Below, piece by piece: positions 53,546 through 62,896 of a stretch of 64,000 nt of DNA. The notes below the pieces were generated by a model. The model was not told the DNA's origin. It was given only the letters and a program-made list of their open reading frames with translations, and did not search any database. The stretch is from Candidatus Binatia bacterium (GTDB lineage Bacteria > Desulfobacterota > Binatia > Bin18). The stretch is taken from contig JAJEFA010000003.1 in NCBI GenBank assembly GCA_022820725.1, forward strand, positions 97,538 through 161,537, read 5' to 3'. A program made the translations under genes and the position numbers. Numbering within the stretch: position 1 is the stretch's first letter; every line of letters begins with the position of its first letter.

Positions 53546-54106
53546 ATGAGGAAGCTGTTAATACTTCTTGTTCTCGTTCTTCTCTTTCCTACTGTCAGTC
53601 AGGCGCAAGATTTATACGTGAGTGACTATCGTGAGGTCATGGTACGGACAGGCCCGAGCCTGCGCAACAAAATCATTGCCGTACTCAAGACCGGCAATGC
53701 CGTTAAATTGGTCCGTGAAGCCGAAGAAGATTATTACCTCGTCGCCCTCCCCGACGGCCGTGAGGGCTATATTCTGAAAGGATACGTGACTGAGCAAATC
53801 CCTCCAGCACGTCAGGTGCAGCTTCTCGAGGACCAACTCGCCGAACAGAATCAGGAGTTAGCGCGTCTTCGAGAGGAAAACACCCTGCTTCAGGCCGCAC
53901 AGGAAGAAATACAGCGCGATGAGACGGCATATACCGATCAGATTCAGACCCTGACACTGGAGCGGAATCAACTTCGACGTGACGCCTCGGTATCGAGCTT
54001 TCTCGCCGGGGCAGGCGTGTTGCTTGTTGGCTGGCTCTTAGGCTGGACCCGACTCCGGCTGCGGCGCAAATCGCAACGCCGGCCCGGATTGAACCTCTCG
54101 CTATAG
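53546..54106 (+). CDS. SH3-domain, coiled-coil membrane protein (TIGR04211-like)
   Basis: A 186-residue envelope protein: signal peptide LLILLVLVLLFPTVSQA (cleavage near residue 20), bacterial SH3 domain (LYVSDYREVMVRTGPSLRNK ... REGYILKGYVTEQ), a coiled coil of about 60 residues (LLEDQLAEQNQELARLREEN) and a C-terminal TM helix (FLAGAGVLLVGWLLGW) with a basic tail. This is the YgiM/TIGR04211 layout. ATG 53546 is chosen because it starts the signal peptide; GTG 53528 is in frame. Confidence 0.85.
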   Translation: MRKLLILLVLVLLFPTVSQAQDLYVSDYREVMVRTGPSLRNKIIAVLKTGNAVKLVREAEEDYYLVALPDGREGYILKGYVTEQIPPARQVQLLEDQLAEQNQELARLREENTLLQAAQEEIQRDETAYTDQIQTLTLERNQLRRDASVSSFLAGAGVLLVGWLLGWTRLRLRRKSQRRPGLNLSL

Positions 54107-54134
54107 TACTCGCGGGCTTCCAAGAAGGGCGGTC

Positions 54135-55313
54135 TTACGCGGCCCACTTCTCCGGCATGTCCTGAAACTCCTTTTTCAAATAGGGCATGACTTCGGTGGC
54201 AAAGAGTTCCATATTTTTGATCGTCCGGTAGTGCGGCATATCACCAATTTGCAGCAGGGACAGTAAAATGCCATAGCCCAACTTGCCGATTGATTCGACG
54301 AGTCTTTGCCTGACGGTTTCCACACTGCCAACCACGCAATAGCCCCGCGTATTGAAATCGTCAAAAGACATATTCGCATAGTCCAACTCGTCCGCAATAT
54401 TGAGAATGTGCCGCATGGATTGATGGGTGACATAGCCCGGGGGGAAGAGCATATTGAGCGGGATGCGCAGCCCTCTGTGATAGAGCCACAGCACATGCTC
54501 CGCGGCTTCTTCCCGAGCGCGGGCGTCTGTTTCCGCCACATAGATGGGCAGTAAATGGCCCATCTGGTAGGGCGAGGCGGTATACCCGGACTCTTCTGCC
54601 ACGTCGCGGTACTGATCAAAATACATCTTGACCAGATCGTCAGACATATACACGGCCAGGTAGGGGTATTTGCGGGCCGGGTCGGCACACCAGCCCATGG
54701 TCTCTTTACTCCCGAAACCGGGAATCCAGATTTGCGGATGTGGCTTTTGATACGGGCGAGGCCAGACATTCACGTAACGGACCTGATAATGCTCCCCGTC
54801 AAAATTAAACGGCCCCGTCTCGGTCCAGGCGCGAATAATCAAATCGTGCGCCTCACGAAAGCGCGCGATCGAGTGGGTCGGATTGACTCCCATTGAATAA
54901 TACTCACAGCCAATGCCGCGCACGAAGCCGGAGATGATCCGTCCCCCGCTCACCACATCCAGCATGGCGATTTCTTCGGCAACCCGGATGGGATGATCCC
55001 GGAGCGGCAGCCCGTTGCCGACCATGGCAATTTTGACGCGGTTGGTTCGCCGCGCCAGCAGTGCCCCGATGATATTCGGCGAGGGCATGGTGCCATAGGT
55101 GTTTTGATGATGCTCGTTCACACACACACCGTCGAAACCGAGCGTTTCCGCATACTCCAATTCGTCAAGATAGCGATTATAGATGTCACGACCTTTATCC
55201 GGGTCATAGTGTTCATTCGAGAAGGTGACCCAGGCTGAGGGATATTTCGAGGTATCGTCAAAGTCTTCGGGAACGTGCGGCCACGGCATCAGATGAAAAT
55301 TAAAGAACTGCAT
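54135..55313 (-). CDS. Luciferase-like flavin monooxygenase
   Basis: A 392-residue LLM protein closer to bacterial luciferase/alkanal monooxygenase-like enzymes: LDELEYAETLGFDGVCVNEH, HHQNTYGTMPSPNIIGALLA, DVVSGGRIISGFVRGIGCEY and PHPQIWIPGFGSKETMGWCA. It would use reduced flavin and O2. aaaggagga precedes ATG. A hairpin lies just upstream of its Shine-Dalgarno. It is downstream of an MFS carrier and a RidA gene in the same direction. Confidence 0.9.
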   Translation of the reverse strand: MQFFNFHLMPWPHVPEDFDDTSKYPSAWVTFSNEHYDPDKGRDIYNRYLDELEYAETLGFDGVCVNEHHQNTYGTMPSPNIIGALLARRTNRVKIAMVGNGLPLRDHPIRVAEEIAMLDVVSGGRIISGFVRGIGCEYYSMGVNPTHSIARFREAHDLIIRAWTETGPFNFDGEHYQVRYVNVWPRPYQKPHPQIWIPGFGSKETMGWCADPARKYPYLAVYMSDDLVKMYFDQYRDVAEESGYTASPYQMGHLLPIYVAETDARAREEAAEHVLWLYHRGLRIPLNMLFPPGYVTHQSMRHILNIADELDYANMSFDDFNTRGYCVVGSVETVRQRLVESIGKLGYGILLSLLQIGDMPHYRTIKNMELFATEVMPYLKKEFQDMPEKWAA

Positions 55314-55332
55314 ACACTCATCCTCCTTTACA

Positions 55333-55359
55333 AAGCTGCCCTGTACACCGGGGCAGCTT
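55333..55359 (-). terminator. Hairpin between MFS and LLM genes
   Basis: Perfect 9-bp arms aagctgccc / gggcagctt with a 9-nt loop, 51 nt after the MFS stop on the - strand and a few nt before the LLM Shine-Dalgarno. It has only a short T tract, so it may be a weak terminator or an mRNA-stability element. Confidence 0.45.
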
Positions 55360-55410
55360 CCCCGAGATCATTGCTCGTTTCTCTGCATTACTGCTTTTCT
55401 GCGGTAGAGG

Positions 55411-56679
55411 TCAACTGGTCTGGAGGCTGACTTGCGGCACCGGCATCCGGGCAGTTCGCGTCGAGGATGGCAACGTCAGGGCGAGCAACGCCGCAATCGT
55501 GCCGGTACTCGTACTCGTCAGAAACGGTACGACATAATCCCCGAACTCGCTATGCAAGAGGCCACCCATCATGCCGCCCGATCCCATACCTATGGACGCG
55601 ACCATAAAGAACGCGCCTAAGATGGTCCCAATGGCCCGCGTGCCGAAATACTCCCGGAAGAGCATGGCATAGACCGGCATGGGCCCACCAAAACCCAGCC
55701 CGAACAGGATGGCCCACGAGTAGAAAGAGGGAGCTTGGCGGGCTTCGATAAAAAACGGAATCATCACCGCCTGGAGACCGAGAAAGAGCGCAATGGCCCA
55801 TTTCGCGCCAATCCGGTCGGCCAACAGACCGTTGATGATTTTCCCGACCATGCCAAACACGGCCATCAGCATGACGACCCGGGCGGCAACCGATTCCAAC
55901 ACGCCCACGTCAGTCATATGATTGAACCCGTGCAACAAAATGCACGAGTGACACATGCAGCAGCCCAGCACCATGAGGTTTAGCGTCCAAAAGGCCCGTG
56001 TCCGCATGGCTTCACCTAACGTCATGCCGGGGGCCGAAACATGTACTGGATCATACTTGAGTGCTGAGCCTGACTTCTGGGCCCCGGTCGGTTCGATCTT
56101 TTTATCCCGCATGAGCATGGAGAGGGGCAGCACGATGAGGGTAATCACCCCGAGCCAGATATACGACCAGCGCCAGTCATTATGGGCGAGCAAGAAAACG
56201 GCCAGCGGCGCAAACACCGCAGAGCCTACGTTTTGTGACTGGGCAATGGCCAGCGCCAACCCCTGGCGCTTCACGAACCATTTTGTCACCAGGGCCACCA
56301 TCGGGACACCCGTCGCCGAGCGGCCAATCGCCAGCACCACCCCAAAGTACACATAGAGTTGCCACAGGGATTGCACCTGACTCATCAAAAACGTGCCAGC
56401 CACAAAGAACAGACCACCGGTAATAATCACCCATTTGGAACCGAAGCGATCACTCAGGCGGCCACAAATCAGGCTGGAGATACCAAAACTGGTCCAGCTA
56501 ATCATTGACGCGACCGAAACCGTTCCCCGATCCCAGGTAAACTGCTCGGCGATAGGCTTGAACATAATGGCGAAAGACTCAATAACGCCGTACATGCACA
56601 AGCTGATGACAAGTCCGGCAAAGACGATGACCCACCCATAGGAGGACTGTTCTTGTCCCACTCGTTCGGCTTGCGACAT
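55411..56679 (-). CDS. MFS transporter
   Basis: A 422-residue 12-TM carrier of the same broad type as the one at 33416-34714: SYGWVIVFAGLVISLCMYGV, GRLSDRFGSKW (cytosolic motif A), FVKRQGLALAIAQSQNVGSA and LLADRIGAKW in the second half. ATG 56679 (MSQAERVG) with tagggt ahead is preferred; the longer frame to 56895 runs through the RidA gene. It shares direction with RidA (31 nt) and the LLM gene; the substrate is unknown. Confidence 0.88.
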   Translation of the reverse strand: MSQAERVGQEQSSYGWVIVFAGLVISLCMYGVIESFAIMFKPIAEQFTWDRGTVSVASMISWTSFGISSLICGRLSDRFGSKWVIITGGLFFVAGTFLMSQVQSLWQLYVYFGVVLAIGRSATGVPMVALVTKWFVKRQGLALAIAQSQNVGSAVFAPLAVFLLAHNDWRWSYIWLGVITLIVLPLSMLMRDKKIEPTGAQKSGSALKYDPVHVSAPGMTLGEAMRTRAFWTLNLMVLGCCMCHSCILLHGFNHMTDVGVLESVAARVVMLMAVFGMVGKIINGLLADRIGAKWAIALFLGLQAVMIPFFIEARQAPSFYSWAILFGLGFGGPMPVYAMLFREYFGTRAIGTILGAFFMVASIGMGSGGMMGGLLHSEFGDYVVPFLTSTSTGTIAALLALTLPSSTRTARMPVPQVSLQTS

Positions 56680-56710
56680 GTACCCTACTTTCTGCAATGG
56701 AGGAGCGACA

Positions 56711-57100
56711 TTACTCCAGATACGCTGTGCACTTAATCTCGACCAAGAGCCCAGGCATCGCCAGCGCCGGAGTACCGATTCCCGTCCAGGTCGGGAGTCG
56801 GTCAAGATTCGTAATGTAGCGATCTTTGACATCAATAAAGAGTTGCAGGTCACGCAGGTCGGTATGGTAGGTGACCATCTCCACGACATCGTCAAATGTC
56901 GCTCCAGCTTCGGTCAGCACTTTTTTGACGTTTTCGAACGCCTGCACAAACTGCGCTTCCTTATCTGCCACAACCTGCAAGTTCTCATCCCGTCCGACCT
57001 GACCGGCGATATACAAAAAATTTCCGGCCCTCACGCCCGGAGAGTAGCGGAAACGTTCTCTGATATTTCGCATCGCTGGTGGGGTAATGTCCGTACGCAT
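56711..57100 (-). CDS. RidA-family protein (YjgF/YER057c/UK114)
   Basis: A 129-residue trimeric-fold protein: RERFRYSPGVRAGNFLYIAG, QVGRDENLQVVADKEAQFVQ, ATFDDVVEMVTYHTDLRDL and a C-terminal PGLLVEIKCTAYLE. RidA relatives hydrolyse imines or carbamate-like intermediates; the substrate-contacting Arg of true RidA is not where expected (PALAMPGLLVEI), so a catabolic subtype is likely. aaggagg precedes ATG 57100. Divergent from an amidase. Confidence 0.88.
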   Translation of the reverse strand: MRTDITPPAMRNIRERFRYSPGVRAGNFLYIAGQVGRDENLQVVADKEAQFVQAFENVKKVLTEAGATFDDVVEMVTYHTDLRDLQLFIDVKDRYITNLDRLPTWTGIGTPALAMPGLLVEIKCTAYLE

Positions 57101-57290
57101 AGTGCCCCTCCTTCCCGTCAGCACTGCATACCAGTCAGGACAACATAAAGATAGAGAATGCCCAGGGAGGGTTGAGACAAGACGTGACTGTCAAAGCTTG
57201 TAAAAGGGAAAGCTTGATTTGACGCGTGTCTCCCTTCTCATTTCCTTTTGCCTTTGTTAGGAGGAGGTATCCGCACTGGAGGAATGTATT

Positions 57291-58757
57291 ATGGCTGACC
57301 GACTCGCCCACCTTGACGCACTGGCGCAAGCCGATCTCGTCCGGACAGGACAAGCAACGCCGCTCGAACTGGTAGACGCCGCCATTGCCCGCATTGAGCA
57401 CGTCAACCCGCAGCTCAACGCCGTGATCACGCCTCTTTTTGAGAAAGCGCGCGACCAGGCCAAATCGTCTCAGTTGCCCGCTGGGCCATTCACCGGTGTC
57501 CCGTTTCTCCTCAAGGACTTTGGCTGTCATTCCGCCGGCGACCCCTATCATCAAGGCAGCCGCTTTCTGAAAGAGCTGGGATGGACCGCAAAAGAAGACA
57601 CCTATATGGCTGCTAAACTCAGAGCCGCGGGCTTCATCTTCCTCGGCAAGACCAACACCCCCGAGTTTGCGACTATGCCGACGACCGAACCGGATGCCTA
57701 CGGCCCAAGTCGGAATCCCTGGAATACGGAGCATTCCACCGGCGGTTCCAGCGGTGGGGCCGGTGCGGCCGTAGCCTCGGGCATGGTCCCGGCGGCCCAT
57801 GCCAACGACGGCGGAGGTTCGACTCGGGTGCCGGCCAGCGAGTGCGGTCTGGTCGGGCTCAAATCCACCCGCGCACGCGCCTCTCTCGGACCGGAATACG
57901 GCGAGGTCTGGCAGGGTCTGGTCAACGAGCATGTTGTGACGCGGAGTGTCCGCGATACGGCCGCGGTTCTTGATGCGATTGCCGGCCCTATGCCGGGCGA
58001 TCCGTATTTTGCCACCCCTCCGGCGCGCCCTTTTCTTGAAGAGATCGGTGCTGATCCGGGAGTATTGCGGATTGGCGCTCTGGCGGATTTCCCTGGGCAG
58101 GCAACCCCGCTGCATCCGGACTGTGTTGCAGCCGTCCAGACAACGGCCCAGCTTCTGAGTTCACTCGGTCACACGGTTGAGGACTCCTACCCCAGTGCGC
58201 TGAACGACGAGCAAGAGCGGCGGCGGCACGTATGGGCGATTTTGACGAGCGCCATCGCCTCCCATATCGACACCCTAGGCAAACAGACAGGCAAAGCCGT
58301 CACCCAGGATGATGTGGAGATTCACACCTGGGCCATGGTTGAAATCGGTCGAGCCCGTACTGCGACGCGCTATATCGAAGCTATTGAGTGGCTCCAGGCC
58401 GATACGCGTCGGCTCGCCCACTGGTGGCAGCCCGAAGACGGCTCCGCCGGCTTTGATATCCTCGTCACCCCAACTCTCGCCGAGCCCCCGCCCCGGTTGG
58501 GCGAGTTTGTCTCTACACCGGAGAACCCCCTTGGAGGGGCCCGACGGTCGGCCACTCTCATGCCGTTTACCGTGCCGTTTAATGTCACCGGCCAGCCGGC
58601 CATCTCGCTGCCGCTGCATTGGAACAGCGCGGGACTGCCCATCGGCGTTCAGCTCGTGGCCGCCTACGGACAAGAGGACATCCTGTTTCGTCTCGCCTCA
58701 CAGCTTGAGCAGGCCAAGCCCTGGGCGGAACAGTGGCCCTCGGTCCGGGCAGAGTAG
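57291..58757 (+). CDS. Amidase (amidase-signature family)
   Basis: A 488-residue hydrolase of amides or carbamates with the Ser-cisSer-Lys triad: Lys75 (GVPFLLKDFG), the Gly/Ser motif GGSSGGAGAA (residues 151-160, cis-Ser 153/154) and nucleophile Ser177 in NDGGGSTRVPASE. The length is typical. The Shine-Dalgarno ggagg lies ahead of ATG 57291. Divergent from RidA, and followed by an MFS carrier; the pairing suggests import and hydrolysis of a nitrogen-containing compound (inference). Confidence 0.92.
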   Translation: MADRLAHLDALAQADLVRTGQATPLELVDAAIARIEHVNPQLNAVITPLFEKARDQAKSSQLPAGPFTGVPFLLKDFGCHSAGDPYHQGSRFLKELGWTAKEDTYMAAKLRAAGFIFLGKTNTPEFATMPTTEPDAYGPSRNPWNTEHSTGGSSGGAGAAVASGMVPAAHANDGGGSTRVPASECGLVGLKSTRARASLGPEYGEVWQGLVNEHVVTRSVRDTAAVLDAIAGPMPGDPYFATPPARPFLEEIGADPGVLRIGALADFPGQATPLHPDCVAAVQTTAQLLSSLGHTVEDSYPSALNDEQERRRHVWAILTSAIASHIDTLGKQTGKAVTQDDVEIHTWAMVEIGRARTATRYIEAIEWLQADTRRLAHWWQPEDGSAGFDILVTPTLAEPPPRLGEFVSTPENPLGGARRSATLMPFTVPFNVTGQPAISLPLHWNSAGLPIGVQLVAAYGQEDILFRLASQLEQAKPWAEQWPSVRAE

Positions 58758-58867
58758 GCGACACTGTTACATAATAGCCAGAGATTCGATTTTTCGGACG
58801 AGAGCACTGGGCTGACTAGGGAGCGGCCTAGCTGTTCCTCCAAGCGGCTGATAGCTCAGAGGGCAGT

Positions 58868-60067
58868 ATGAGCGGGCCGCTTTTTGTTCTGTCGGTAGCG
58901 CTGTTTGCCACCATGCTGGGCAACGGGGTGGTGATTCCCTTTATCCCCATCTACGCCCAGGAGTTCGGCGCGAGCGGCGTAGCCGTTGGCATTTTGTTTG
59001 GAGCCCACTCGGCGTCTCGCACTTTCCTACTGCCCCTTATCGGTCGGGCCTCGGACCGACATGGCCGCAAGGCGTTTCTCCTCTGGGGGCTGTTCGGTTA
59101 CGCCCTCAGTTCGGTTGCCTATCTGCTCGCCGACAGCCTGTTGACGCTCATCATAATCATGGCTCTCCAAGGGGTAGCCACCGCCATGGTTCAGCCGGTT
59201 TCCATGGCCTATGTGGGCGACCTGACCCCCAAAGGAAAAGAGGGAGCGTATGCCGGCTATGTCAATACGGCTTTTCTGGGCGGCGTGGCCGGGGGGCCGA
59301 TCTTGGGTGGGGTGATTAAAGACCTGTTCAATATGCAGGCCAGCTTTATTCTCCTGGGTGTCCTGAGCCTGTTGTCGTTACTCCTGTTGCTCTTCTTCTT
59401 ACCCGAAGTCCAGAAACATCACGTTACAGAAAAAAAGGATATCGCCTCCTGGCACACGGTTTTATCCTCGCGGCCCATTCTTGGCGTCGCTCTCTTTCGG
59501 GTGGTATATGCCTTGTCCAGCACCCTCATTTGGGTCTTTGTGCCCCTGCTGTCGGCCTCTCTGCTGCCGCTGACCACCTCACAGGTAGGGGCGCTGATCT
59601 CTCTGAACGTTTTGATCAGCACCGTCCTACAGGCCCCGTGCGGACGACTGTCCGATCGTATGAATAAGGCGATCCTCATCGGTATCGGGAGCCTGATCAG
59701 CGCCATTTCCTTGGCTGGTTTTCCCTTGACCTCAACGTTTTGGCATTTACTCGTCCTGAATGCCCTGGTTGGTGCGGGGTTTGGGCTGGCCTATCCCGCT
59801 CACATGGCACTGGCCATGGAGCACACACCGGGTTCGAGTATGGGAACGGTGATGAGTACGCTCCTGACGGTCCATAGCTTTGGGATGACCATTGCTCCAC
59901 CAGTTTTTGGTATTGTGGTGGATTATTATAATTTGAGCAGTATGTTCTATAGCGCGGGCCTACTGTGTGTCCTGTGTACAGTCGCCTGCTATTACCTCAC
60001 CCATGACGCTGACGCACTTCTCCAGGCTGAGCGAGTTGTTGAAAAAGAGCCGGCTGTAGTAGATTAA
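58868..60067 (+). CDS. MFS transporter (drug-efflux-like)
   Basis: A 399-residue 12-TM carrier with MFS motif A GRASDRHGRKAFLLWGLFGY in loop 2-3 and the DHA1-like motif LGGVIKDLF after TM5. Homologues are tetracycline- or multidrug-efflux type. The Shine-Dalgarno gaggg precedes ATG 58868. It is 110 bp from the amidase gene in the same direction and 22 nt upstream of the AMIN-TPR gene. Confidence 0.88.
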   Translation: MSGPLFVLSVALFATMLGNGVVIPFIPIYAQEFGASGVAVGILFGAHSASRTFLLPLIGRASDRHGRKAFLLWGLFGYALSSVAYLLADSLLTLIIIMALQGVATAMVQPVSMAYVGDLTPKGKEGAYAGYVNTAFLGGVAGGPILGGVIKDLFNMQASFILLGVLSLLSLLLLLFFLPEVQKHHVTEKKDIASWHTVLSSRPILGVALFRVVYALSSTLIWVFVPLLSASLLPLTTSQVGALISLNVLISTVLQAPCGRLSDRMNKAILIGIGSLISAISLAGFPLTSTFWHLLVLNALVGAGFGLAYPAHMALAMEHTPGSSMGTVMSTLLTVHSFGMTIAPPVFGIVVDYYNLSSMFYSAGLLCVLCTVACYYLTHDADALLQAERVVEKEPAVVD

Positions 60068-60089
60068 AACCTGGCAGGAGAGAATAACC

Positions 60090-61274
60090 GTGCGCAAGGT
60101 GTGGATTTTTGTCAGTGCGATATCCGTCTGGTTCGGCATAGGGTGGGCCCCAGCCTTTGCCCAGTCCGATCTGCTGAGTCTGCAGAAAGTCCAACTCTCG
60201 GTACAAGGAAATCGGCGCTCCGTCCTCTTTCAGTTCTCGCGTCCGCCGGATACCGTCAATTCGTTTGCCCTCTCGTCTCCTTCCCGTTTGGTCATTGACG
60301 TACAGGGCCCGCGCCGGGGCACGCCGACAGCCGTGTACCAGGCGGATGACGAACTCCTTACCCAGGTTCGCCTTGGTACGCATCCGGGCCATCTCCGGCT
60401 TGTCCTGGACCTCAAACGGACCAAGATTCCGCCCTTTACTGTAGAACAACGCGCCGACCGGGTGGCCATTGTCTTTGTCCACGAAAACGGGACTGCAGGA
60501 GAAGCCTACTCTCAGATCCTTTTCTCGCATACCAACAAGACGGCAAAAGCAGCGCCCAAGCGCGAAATTGCCCGTGCTCGCCCTGCCCGTCCAGCGACAC
60601 CCGCCCCGGCCGTACCCCCACCACTGCCGACCCCAGCCCCGCAGCCTGCGACCGAGCCACCCGCTCAACCGTCCGACCCGTTACCGCCGCGGTCTTTGCC
60701 GTCCCAAGCCCTTCTTCACCTTCGGCAGGGGCAAGAGTTTTACGATACAGGCGACTTGAATAAGGCAATCGCTGAGTGGCGCGAAACGGTTCGTCTCGCG
60801 CCGACCAATGCCAAGGCCCACCACCTGCTCGGGCTGGCGCTTGGGGATCATGGCGCGCGTGATGAGGCGATTGACATGTTACAGGCGTCGCTGCGGCTCG
60901 ACCCGAATAATGCAATGGCCCATGTTCATCTTGCCCGTACGCTCGAAGCCAACGGCGATACTCAAGAGGCCGTGGCCGCGTATCGCAAAGCCCTCCAACT
61001 CGTTCCCACCTCATCGTATATCCATGACCGCCTGGGCCATATTTTTGCCGCGCAGGGCAAACACCAGGCTGCGGCGGACGAGTGGCAACAGGCGATTGCG
61101 TTAGACCCGGACTATGCCTATACCCATGCCAATCTGGGTGAAGCACTGGAAAGCTTGGGGCAACCAACACAAGCGCTGGTCGCCTATGAACGCGCGATCG
61201 AGTTGGACCCACAGGCGTCTTTTGCGCCCGAGGTCCAGAGGCGGATAGACCGCCTCCGCGCCTCGGAAACGTAG
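60090..61274 (+). CDS. AMIN-domain and TPR-repeat envelope protein
   Basis: A 394-residue exported protein. GTG 60090 follows caggaga. The signal peptide ends near QS at residue 25 (WAPAFA-Q). Residues about 28-132 are an AMIN domain (SRPPDTVNSFALSSPSRLVI then DVQGP), known to bind peptidoglycan or secretin neighbours. A Pro/Ala-rich linker (about 155-205) is followed by at least four TPR repeats (LHLRQGQEFYDTGDLNKAIA, AHHLLGLALGDHGARDEAID, AHVHLARTLEANGDTQEAVA, THANLGEALESLGQPTQALV). Probably a periplasmic scaffold; partners unknown. Confidence 0.88.
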   Translation: MRKVWIFVSAISVWFGIGWAPAFAQSDLLSLQKVQLSVQGNRRSVLFQFSRPPDTVNSFALSSPSRLVIDVQGPRRGTPTAVYQADDELLTQVRLGTHPGHLRLVLDLKRTKIPPFTVEQRADRVAIVFVHENGTAGEAYSQILFSHTNKTAKAAPKREIARARPARPATPAPAVPPPLPTPAPQPATEPPAQPSDPLPPRSLPSQALLHLRQGQEFYDTGDLNKAIAEWRETVRLAPTNAKAHHLLGLALGDHGARDEAIDMLQASLRLDPNNAMAHVHLARTLEANGDTQEAVAAYRKALQLVPTSSYIHDRLGHIFAAQGKHQAAADEWQQAIALDPDYAYTHANLGEALESLGQPTQALVAYERAIELDPQASFAPEVQRRIDRLRASET

Positions 61275-61280
61275 CTCGTT

Positions 61281-62876
61281 CTAGAACTGAAAGATCGCGC
61301 TGACAACACTCTCGTGGCGGCTGTCGCGGGGGCGACCGTATAGGTCCCCAATGCCCCAGGGACCGGGGTCGTGCGAGCGAACCCGCCAGAAGAAATTCTG
61401 CTCGAACCGCAAGATGAAATAGTTTGACCACAGGTAGTCCATAGCGAGTTTGTTATACGCCCCTGTGGAGAGCGGATCGAGCGCAAACACAAACAACGGC
61501 TGCCAGAGCCCGCCTGGCCCATAGCTGGTGGAAGCGGAAAAGGTAATAACAAACTCGTTCTGATCGACTTTGTCTCTATTCTTGCTGACGAATCGACCCG
61601 GTACGACCTCGCCGTCACTGTTGCGGGCACGAAGAACGGACGGAATGCCGCGGTAGAGCCGGCTGTAATCCAGATAGCGCCGCCAGAAGAACTGCGCGGA
61701 GAGAAAAAACGTCCGTATATCATTCAGTGGACGAATCCAGGTTGGGCGGTCAATAGCCAGCATGACGACCGAACGGTCAGCGGTGTCAAAGAGATTCCCA
61801 TCCGGGTCGAGTCGGGTGAATGCCGCAGTCGGGTCAAGCGCGACAGGCACACCTGTGGTAAAAGTCGTTTCCACCCGGAAAACTGACTGTGTATATTTTT
61901 CCTCCGAATAGTTGGCCGCAATGCCGACAACATGGGAGCGCGGATGCACACGGTCAAGCATGGCACGGAAAGTATTGCCCTCACGATGGCCACGGACCTT
62001 GAAGCCGGCGTCCGCGGAAAAGCCGTAGAAATAGTTGAGACTGAAATCGATCCCGCCCCAGATGGCCTTGAAGCGGACTCCGGCCTGGCCGTTCTTGAAT
62101 TTTTTACTCGGCTTGTCATCCCTCACCATAGTGACGAGGTCAAGGAGTTCATCTCCAAACATGATGGAGTTGGGGACGGCAGCAAAACCGTCACCGATAA
62201 ACGGCCACGGACGACGGGGGTCGGCGGCTACTTTATTGGGCTGAAAATCCCACGGAATCCAGACGGCCTCGACAAAGGATTCTTCGAGCGGGCCGAGTTT
62301 ACCAATGTCGTAAATCGCTCGCGCCATCCACAGCGGGATGCGAATATCCTCCCAGGGCTCCCAGTTGGCGTGCCAGCGCAGGTCGAGAGGATTAATAACG
62401 TCCAGCGCCCGAAAATTATCGGTCTCCCCCCACACGACTTGCTGGCGGCCCAGCCGGAGAGTGAACGGGGGCAGTACCATATCGACAAAGGCTTCGCGAA
62501 GTTTGTACTCAAACTGCCGGTTGAGCCGCTCATCCTTGCCGAACGCCTCGTTATACGTGTGTCGAATGTCGTAAATCGAGTCATACACGCCACGACCGAT
62601 GAGGGTCAGCGTGGCCTCTTCCAGCGGGCCGGTGGCGAAACGACCAAAGGCTTGACTCTCACGCAAAAAATAATATTTGCCCTCCAGTTGCGCCGTATTC
62701 CGCTGCATGATGAATTCCGCATCCCGAAACATCGGGGTGCGGATGATGTTTTGGGTTTTGACAAACCCTTCGAGTTCAACGTCATCGGTGACGGCAATGA
62801 TGCCCCACGACGGTGCCGGCATCACAGCCAAGGCGAGAAAGAGGACACACGAGGCGAGACAAATACGAAGGCGCAT
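61281..62876 (-). CDS. DUF1302-family outer-membrane protein
   Basis: A 531-residue protein with a signal peptide (LASCVLFLALAVMPAPSWG) and a beta-barrel-like sequence: alternating aromatic strands and a C-terminal Phe (VVSAIFQF), the BAM recognition signal. The motif LRLGRQQVVWGETDNFRALD is a DUF1302 hallmark. DUF1302 genes commonly pair with DUF1329, as here, 20 nt downstream in the same direction. Function undefined; hydrophobic-substrate uptake or export with an RND pump has been proposed for such pairs. Confidence 0.9.
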   Translation of the reverse strand: MRLRICLASCVLFLALAVMPAPSWGIIAVTDDVELEGFVKTQNIIRTPMFRDAEFIMQRNTAQLEGKYYFLRESQAFGRFATGPLEEATLTLIGRGVYDSIYDIRHTYNEAFGKDERLNRQFEYKLREAFVDMVLPPFTLRLGRQQVVWGETDNFRALDVINPLDLRWHANWEPWEDIRIPLWMARAIYDIGKLGPLEESFVEAVWIPWDFQPNKVAADPRRPWPFIGDGFAAVPNSIMFGDELLDLVTMVRDDKPSKKFKNGQAGVRFKAIWGGIDFSLNYFYGFSADAGFKVRGHREGNTFRAMLDRVHPRSHVVGIAANYSEEKYTQSVFRVETTFTTGVPVALDPTAAFTRLDPDGNLFDTADRSVVMLAIDRPTWIRPLNDIRTFFLSAQFFWRRYLDYSRLYRGIPSVLRARNSDGEVVPGRFVSKNRDKVDQNEFVITFSASTSYGPGGLWQPLFVFALDPLSTGAYNKLAMDYLWSNYFILRFEQNFFWRVRSHDPGPWGIGDLYGRPRDSRHESVVSAIFQF

Positions 62877-62896
62877 AGGATACTATCCTGAGAGGT

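Noticed and set aside
58846..58867. tRNA-like string gctgatagctcagagggcag before an MFS gene
   Set aside because: Only a D-arm-like stretch; no acceptor, anticodon or T-arm follows within the coding sequence.
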